Assembly (NCBI GenBank): GCA_036644375.1
Contig: JAVXQD010000061.1
Span: forward strand, 1 to 8,665
DNA from: CALWZE01 sp036644375
GTDB taxonomy: Bacteria; Bacillota; Clostridia; Oscillospirales; Ruminococcaceae
Direction: 5' to 3'
Length of the DNA: 8,665 nucleotides
Shown: piece by piece, positions 4,564 through 8,665 of the stretch
How the letters are laid out: each line of letters starts with the position of its first letter
Position numbering within the stretch: position 1 is the stretch's first letter
Position numbers and translations under genes: made by a program
The notes under the pieces: generated by a model
The model's database searches: none
What the model saw: the letters and a program-made list of their open reading frames with translations, nothing else
Told to the model about the DNA's origin: nothing

Positions 4564-5604
4564 TTATTTATTTTGATTTGCAATGAACATTGCATCTCCG
4601 AATGAAAAAAATCTGTACTTGTTTTCAACTGCGTATTTATATGCGTTCATTGTTGCTTCATAGCCCAAAAATGCGCTTACAAGCATTATAAGAGTGCTTT
4701 CCGGAAGATGAAAGTTTGTGATAAGCCCATCAAGCGCGCGAAACTCATATCCGGGAAATATAAAAATATCCGTATCCTCGGAACAAGGGACAATGGCCCC
4801 ATGCTTCTTCATAGCCGATTCAAGTGTGCGGCAGCTTGTAGTTCCGACTCCGATTATTCGTCCTCCCGATTGCTTTGCCTCATTAATCGTTTGAGCTGCT
4901 TGCTCGCTTATGACAAAGTGCTCTGAATGCATATGATGGTCGGAAATATCATCTGCTTTTACAGGCCGAAAGGTTCCCAGTCCTACATGAAGCGTTACCT
5001 TTGCTATAGACACGCCCTTTGATTTAATTCTGTCAAGAAGCTCATCGGTAAAGTGCAAGCCGGCGGTCGGAGCGGCTGCCGAACCGTTTTCATTGGCATA
5101 TACCGTCTGATACTCACTGTTGTCTGTCAGTGGTGCTGTGATATAATGAGGCAGCGGCATAAGTCCGATGCGGTCAAGAATTTCATAAAATGATTTGCCT
5201 TTTGCATAAGAAAATTTTACAATGCGGTTTCCGCCCTCGACTTCATCGATAATTTCGGCAAGTAATTCATCACCGAATTCAATTTGACTTCCGATTTTTA
5301 AGCGCTTGCCCGGTTTAGCGAGACACTCCCAGTTGTTGTCTCCCAAATCCTTCAGCAACAACAGCTCAGCCGCTGCACCTGTGACCTTTTTTTTGCCCAA
5401 TAGTCTTGCTGGAATAACCTTGCTGTCATTGATGACAAGTACATCCCCCTTTTGCAAAAAGGACTCAATTTCACGAAAAATATGATCCTGTATTTGTCCT
5501 GTTGTGCGGTCAATGACCATAAGTCTTGCACTGTCTCGCGGTTCGGCGGGATGCTGTGCGATAAGCTCTTTTGGAAGAGCATAATTAAACATTGAACGTT
5601 GCAT
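4564..5604 (-). CDS. queA: S-adenosylmethionine:tRNA ribosyltransferase-isomerase
   Basis: Transfers and isomerises the ribosyl part of S-adenosylmethionine onto preQ1-34 of tRNA, giving epoxyqueuosine, the step after Tgt. The 346-residue product shows the family signatures in order: ELIAQHPAEPRDSARLMV (13-30), GDVLVINDSKVIPARL (53-68), NGSAAAPTAGLHFT (173-186), HVGLGTFRPV (206-215), GVGTTSCRTLES (252-263), ITNFHLPESTLIMLVSAF (295-312) and YRFFSFGDAMFI (330-341). I chose the ATG at 5602-5604 because GGAG lies about 5 nt upstream and the protein then begins MQRSMFNYALP like its relatives. The ATG at 5641-5643 would add 13 residues but has no ribosome binding site. It is first in the minus-strand cluster and divergent from asd. 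The final reduction to queuosine (QueG or QueH) is not encoded in the window. Confidence 0.96.
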   Translation of the reverse strand: MQRSMFNYALPKELIAQHPAEPRDSARLMVIDRTTGQIQDHIFREIESFLQKGDVLVINDSKVIPARLLGKKKVTGAAAELLLLKDLGDNNWECLAKPGKRLKIGSQIEFGDELLAEIIDEVEGGNRIVKFSYAKGKSFYEILDRIGLMPLPHYITAPLTDNSEYQTVYANENGSAAAPTAGLHFTDELLDRIKSKGVSIAKVTLHVGLGTFRPVKADDISDHHMHSEHFVISEQAAQTINEAKQSGGRIIGVGTTSCRTLESAMKKHGAIVPCSEDTDIFIFPGYEFRALDGLITNFHLPESTLIMLVSAFLGYEATMNAYKYAVENKYRFFSFGDAMFIANQNK

Positions 5605-5646
5605 ATTTTCTCCATTTGTGTTCAAAGAGTGCGCATTTGACATATA

Positions 5647-5683
5647 ATTATAACAATGATACTATTACCTATAATTGCTTCAA
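5647..5683 (-). promoter_or_regulatory. Candidate promoter of the queA-tgt-yajC cluster
   Basis: Two overlapping options are visible on the minus strand. TTGAAG (5678-5683) is followed after 16 nt by TATCAT (5656-5661). Alternatively, an extended -10, TGTTATAAT, covers 5647-5655 with a perfect TATAAT at 5647-5652. Both would start transcripts a little upstream of 5640, with a leader of roughly 30-45 nt before the ATG at 5604. No equally good promoter for the divergent asd gene could be fixed by eye, and no riboswitch-like leader is evident. Confidence 0.4.
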
Positions 5684-5803
5684 TTACACGAATTAACTTG
5701 TTAAAGCAAAAGAAAATGCGCGAACTATATTATTATAGGTTAATGCTCATCGTAATTCAAGTTGACAGACATATAAAAACGCTATATGAAAGAGGAATTG
5801 TTT

Positions 5804-6814
5804 ATGAAAAACACAAAAATCGCAGTTGTTGGAGCTACAGGCATGGTTGGCAGAACTTTTTTAAAGGTTCTTGAAGAGTACAATCTGCCTAATTGTGAGT
5901 ACACTTTATTTGCGAGTGCTAAAAGTGCCGGAATTAAACTTGCCTTCATGGATGCAGAATACACTGTTCATGAGCTGAATGAGCACAGCTTTGATGAGGG
6001 ATTCGACATTGCGCTGTTTTCCGCAGGAGCCTCAACAAGCAAAACTTTTGCGCCGATAGCTGCGTCAAAGGGCTGTATCGCAATTGACAACAGTTCACAG
6101 TGGCGCATGGACCCAAACGTTCCTCTTGTGGTTCCTGAGGTTAACGCTGATGACATCGCAAAAAGCAGCGGTATTATTGCCAATCCGAACTGCTCTACAA
6201 TTCAAGCTGTTGTTGCGCTGAAACCGCTGCACGAAAAATACGGTATCAGGCGTATAGTTTATTCAACATATCAGGCAGTCTCAGGGGCGGGTGTTAAGGG
6301 ATGGGATGATCTTGAAAATGGCGCAAGGGCATATGTTAACGGTGAAAGCTTCGAACCAAAAAAATTCCCTCATCCGATTTTCAGCAACTGCATTCCGCAT
6401 ATAGACGTTTTTCTTGATAATGGTTATACAAAAGAAGAGGAAAAAATGATTGAAGAGACACGCAAAATACTGCATGACGATTCAATCAGAATAACGGCAA
6501 CTACTGTTCGCGTGCCCGTATTTAACAGCCACAGCGAATCAATTAATGTGGAGCTCGCAAAGCCATATGATCTTAAAGAATTAACATTGCTTTTGTCAGA
6601 ATCGAAAGGCATAAAGCTTGTCGATGACGTAGAAAATAACAAATATCCGCTTGCAACCGAGGCAACAGGTCACGACGAAGTCTATGTGGGACGTGTCCGT
6701 CGCGATGACAGTGTGGAAAACGGACTGAATATGTGGGTTGTCGCAGACAATATTCGCAAGGGCGCAGCTTCTAATGCCGTTCAGATTGCTCAGTATATAA
6801 TTAACGGGAGGTAG
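5804..6814 (+). CDS. asd: Aspartate-semialdehyde dehydrogenase
   Basis: Reduces aspartyl-4-phosphate to aspartate-4-semialdehyde with NADPH in the cytoplasm, the branch point to lysine/diaminopimelate and to threonine and methionine. The 336-residue protein opens with the nucleotide-binding loop VVGATGMVG (8-16). It has catalytic Cys130 in NPNCSTIQ, Gln157 in STYQAVSGAG, and substrate-binding Arg237 and His243 in TTVRVPVFNSHSES. The C-terminal DNIRKGAASNAVQIAQ is standard. The start is ATG at 5804: AGAGGA at 5791-5796 is spaced 7 nt and the protein then begins MKNTKIAVVGATG as usual. An in-frame ATG at 5786 adds six residues but lacks a ribosome binding site. It is first in the asd-dapA-dapB operon, with its stop 5 bp before the dapA ATG. 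The dapA ribosome binding site GGGAGG (6806-6811) lies in its last codons, which suggests coupled translation. Confidence 0.96.
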   Translation: MKNTKIAVVGATGMVGRTFLKVLEEYNLPNCEYTLFASAKSAGIKLAFMDAEYTVHELNEHSFDEGFDIALFSAGASTSKTFAPIAASKGCIAIDNSSQWRMDPNVPLVVPEVNADDIAKSSGIIANPNCSTIQAVVALKPLHEKYGIRRIVYSTYQAVSGAGVKGWDDLENGARAYVNGESFEPKKFPHPIFSNCIPHIDVFLDNGYTKEEEKMIEETRKILHDDSIRITATTVRVPVFNSHSESINVELAKPYDLKELTLLLSESKGIKLVDDVENNKYPLATEATGHDEVYVGRVRRDDSVENGLNMWVVADNIRKGAASNAVQIAQYIINGR

Positions 6815-6819
6815 GTCAT

Positions 6820-7701
6820 ATGGAGAAAAACTCGATTTTCACAGGCTGTGCAACCGCAATTGTAACGCCATTTAAGGACGACATGTCAATTGACTTTGAC
6901 GAGTTCGGAAAGCTCATTGATTTTCAGCTTGAGAACGGTATAAAAGCACTTGTTGTGTGTGGTACAACCGGCGAGGCCTCTACCCTGTCCGATGCGGAAC
7001 ATATTTCGGTTATTAAATATGCCTGTGACAAGGTCAGAGGTACCGATGTGAAAATCATCGCCGGCGCAGGAAGTAATGACACCCTTCACGGCGTAAATCT
7101 GTCAAAGCTGTCACAGAGTGTTGGGGCTGATGCTCTCCTTCATGTTACCCCGTATTATAATAAAACTTCGCAAAAGGGACTTATCGCCCATTTTGCGAAA
7201 ATTTGCGATTCGATAGACATTCCGGTTATTTTATACAATGTGCCCGGAAGAACAGGAATGACTATTGCACCTGAAACTTATGACGAGCTTGCAGACATTC
7301 CGAATATAAAAGCAGTCAAGGAGGCCGGCGGAAATTTCAGTTCGATTGCCACCGCTATGAATCTGTGCGGCAGCCGTCTTGACTTCTACAGCGGTAATGA
7401 CGAGCAGGCGGTTCCGCTGATGTCGCTCGGAGGTAAGGGCGTTATATCGGTCTTGTCCAACGTCAAGCCGAGGGAAACAGCAGCGATGTGTGATGCAGCT
7501 TTAAACGGCGATTTCGTCACTGCCTCAAGACTTCAGCTTGAGTTGATTCCACTGATTAACGCTTTGTTTTCAGATGTTAATCCTATTCCGGTTAAAATTG
7601 CGCTTAATCTCATTGGATTCAATGTCGGGAAGTGCCGTTTGCCGCTTATCTCTGAAATGGACTCGTCAAAAACTCAAAAGCTAAAAGACTTGCTACTCTG
7701 A
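6820..7701 (+). CDS. dapA: 4-hydroxy-tetrahydrodipicolinate synthase
   Basis: Condenses pyruvate with aspartate semialdehyde to 4-hydroxy-tetrahydrodipicolinate, the first committed step of the lysine and diaminopimelate branch. The 293-residue TIM-barrel aldolase has Thr49-Thr50 in CGTTGEASTLS, Tyr113 in VTPYYNK, Tyr139 in LYNVPGRTG, Arg144 in the same motif, and Schiff-base Lys167 in IKAVKEAGG. These correspond to Thr44/45, Tyr107, Tyr133, Arg138 and Lys161 of the E. coli enzyme. The later SGNDEQAVPLMSLGGKGVIS is also typical. The ATG at 6820 lies 8 nt after GGGAGG. Whether lysine inhibits the enzyme cannot be judged from sequence alone. It lies directly after asd and 56 bp before dapB, with no terminator between. 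Confidence 0.97.
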   Translation: MEKNSIFTGCATAIVTPFKDDMSIDFDEFGKLIDFQLENGIKALVVCGTTGEASTLSDAEHISVIKYACDKVRGTDVKIIAGAGSNDTLHGVNLSKLSQSVGADALLHVTPYYNKTSQKGLIAHFAKICDSIDIPVILYNVPGRTGMTIAPETYDELADIPNIKAVKEAGGNFSSIATAMNLCGSRLDFYSGNDEQAVPLMSLGGKGVISVLSNVKPRETAAMCDAALNGDFVTASRLQLELIPLINALFSDVNPIPVKIALNLIGFNVGKCRLPLISEMDSSKTQKLKDLLL

Positions 7702-7757
7702 GATTGATTATATGAATTTTTCAGTCCGAAAAGAAATGACTTTAAAGGACAAATGAA

Positions 7758-8516
7758 ATGATAAAAATAATTATTTGCGGAATACTCGGCAATATGGGCT
7801 CAAGGCTTCTTGAAACATGCTTTAATGACAACGGTGTAAATGTTGTTGCCGGTGTAGATAAGCGCGGAGGTGTTTTGTCCAATATACCGCTGTTTGAGTC
7901 GTTCACGGACTGCAATGTGAGCGCAGACGTAGTAATAGATTTTTCAAATCCTGCACTTACAGCCGAGGTAATTGCTTTTTGCAAATCATCAAAGACTGCG
8001 CTTGTCATGTGCACTACAGGTCAAGACAAGGAACAGCTTGCTTCTATAGAGGAGCTGTCAAAGCATGTTCCGGTCTTTAAAAGCGCAAATATGTCTCTTG
8101 GAATTGCGCTTTTATCCTCACTTGCAAAAAAGGCTGCGCTACTGCTTGGAGATGACTTCGATATTGAAATTACAGAAAAACACCACAATAAAAAAATTGA
8201 TGCGCCAAGTGGAACAGCACTTGCTCTTGCAGATGCAATTAATTCCGTCTGCTCTGAAAAGTATGATTATATTTATGACAGACACAGTGAAATTAAGCCG
8301 CGCGACAAAAACGAAATCGGCATCCATTCCATTCGTGGAGGAACTATAGTCGGAGAGCACGAGGTAATATTTGCCGGAAATGACGAGGTTGTCACTCTTA
8401 TGCACAGCGCCTCAAGCAAGACCGTATTCGCAGCAGGGGCAGTGAGCGCAGCAAAGTTTCTTGTTCGCCAGCGTGCGGGACTTTACAATATGGATTCGAT
8501 GGTACACGGTCTGTAA
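7758..8516 (+). CDS. dapB: 4-hydroxy-tetrahydrodipicolinate reductase
   Basis: Reduces the DapA product with NAD(P)H to tetrahydrodipicolinate, precursor of diaminopimelate, lysine and, in spore formers, dipicolinate. The 252-residue product has an N-terminal Rossmann loop CGILGNMGSR (7-16, a variant of the usual GxxGRMG with Asn in place of Arg), TTGQDKEQL, the catalytic segment EKHHNKKIDAPSGTALALA (140-158) with His142, His143 and Lys146, and the C-terminal GIHSIRGGTIVGEHEV. AAAGGA at 7744-7749 supports the ATG at 7758. An ATG five bases earlier (7753) opens only a two-codon frame, ATG AAA TGA, that ends across the dapB start. It is last of the three operon genes visible and is followed 92 nt later by an intrinsic terminator. 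Confidence 0.96.
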   Translation: MIKIIICGILGNMGSRLLETCFNDNGVNVVAGVDKRGGVLSNIPLFESFTDCNVSADVVIDFSNPALTAEVIAFCKSSKTALVMCTTGQDKEQLASIEELSKHVPVFKSANMSLGIALLSSLAKKAALLLGDDFDIEITEKHHNKKIDAPSGTALALADAINSVCSEKYDYIYDRHSEIKPRDKNEIGIHSIRGGTIVGEHEVIFAGNDEVVTLMHSASSKTVFAAGAVSAAKFLVRQRAGLYNMDSMVHGL

Positions 8517-8608
8517 AGATATACAGATTAACCCGAATAATCGAAAATCACTTACCTCATGAATAATGCATTAATTAGGTATATATGTCCCCGAAAAAAC
8601 GAAATATG

Positions 8609-8640
8609 CAGGTGGTGGCGTTAAGCTGCCGCCTGTTTTT
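8609..8640 (+). terminator. Intrinsic terminator of the asd-dapA-dapB operon
   Basis: CAGGTGGTGGC (8609-8619) pairs with GCTGCCGCCTG (8625-8635) over 11 positions, three of them G-U wobbles, around a GTTAA loop, and TTTTT follows directly (8636-8640). There is no matching T-tract on the minus strand. It lies 92 nt after the dapB stop, in a gap that shows no gene, so it most likely ends the dap transcript. Confidence 0.8.
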
Positions 8641-8665
8641 GTATGCGAGAATGTTGATGAGAGAA

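Noticed and set aside
5762..5788. TTGACA with TATATG as a promoter for asd
   Set aside because: Spacing is 15 nt and transcription would begin at or after the Shine-Dalgarno of asd, so the message could not use it.
5605..5803. Lysine riboswitch or other regulatory leader before asd
   Set aside because: The gap is about 200 bp and shared with the divergent queA promoter. I see no lysine-riboswitch core or terminator/antiterminator pair.
8554..8580. TAATGCATTA palindrome (8564-8573) with flanking ACCT/AGGT after dapB
   Set aside because: The two symmetries do not share a centre and the sequence is AT-rich, so it is not a convincing operator or hairpin.
8651..8665. ATG near the right edge as the start of a downstream gene
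   Set aside because: Only five codons are visible and no good ribosome binding site precedes it.

Overview
The window looks like chromosomal DNA of a Gram-positive, moderately AT-rich, anaerobic Clostridia-type bacterium, probably a gut Oscillospiraceae/Ruminococcaceae relative. The reasons are strong GGAGG-type ribosome binding sites, TTG starts, a queA-tgt-yajC cluster followed by a TIGR04086-type membrane protein and a SpoIIM-like protein, and an asd-dapA-dapB operon. This placement is inferred from gene content and protein style; no search was run.

Layout. (1) Positions 1-712 are the least ordinary part. A short, apparently truncated XRE-type helix-turn-helix ORF on the minus strand (2-202) is followed by about 510 bp without a convincing gene. 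That stretch holds back-to-back promoter-like elements, a perfect 12-bp inverted repeat (330-341/348-359), and an extended -10 promoter in front of the next gene. (2) Positions 713-1714 (+) encode an intact XerC/XerD-type tyrosine recombinase. (3) Positions 1700-5604 hold five minus-strand genes, transcribed in the order queA, tgt, yajC, TIGR04086-family protein, SpoIIM-like protein. The last gene overlaps the recombinase tail-to-tail by 15 bp. (4) Positions 5804-8516 (+) hold asd, dapA and dapB, closed by a clear intrinsic terminator at 8609-8640. The queA and asd genes diverge from a roughly 200-bp intergenic region.

How the genes work together. Tgt and QueA catalyse consecutive steps of queuosine tRNA modification: preQ1 insertion, then transfer and isomerisation of ribose from S-adenosylmethionine. 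YajC is the small accessory subunit of the Sec translocon. Asd, DapA and DapB are consecutive enzymes from aspartyl phosphate to tetrahydrodipicolinate, feeding lysine, diaminopimelate for peptidoglycan and, in spore formers, dipicolinate.

The most unusual signal is a long intrinsic-terminator-like hairpin between yajC and the TIGR04086-family gene (minus strand, 2859 to 2810). Its 3' arm is the ribosome binding site of the downstream gene, and its U-tract runs into the TTG start codon. This suggests attenuation or translational gating of the two downstream membrane-protein genes. No tRNA, rRNA, CRISPR array or insertion sequence is visible, and I found no convincing new multi-gene system.
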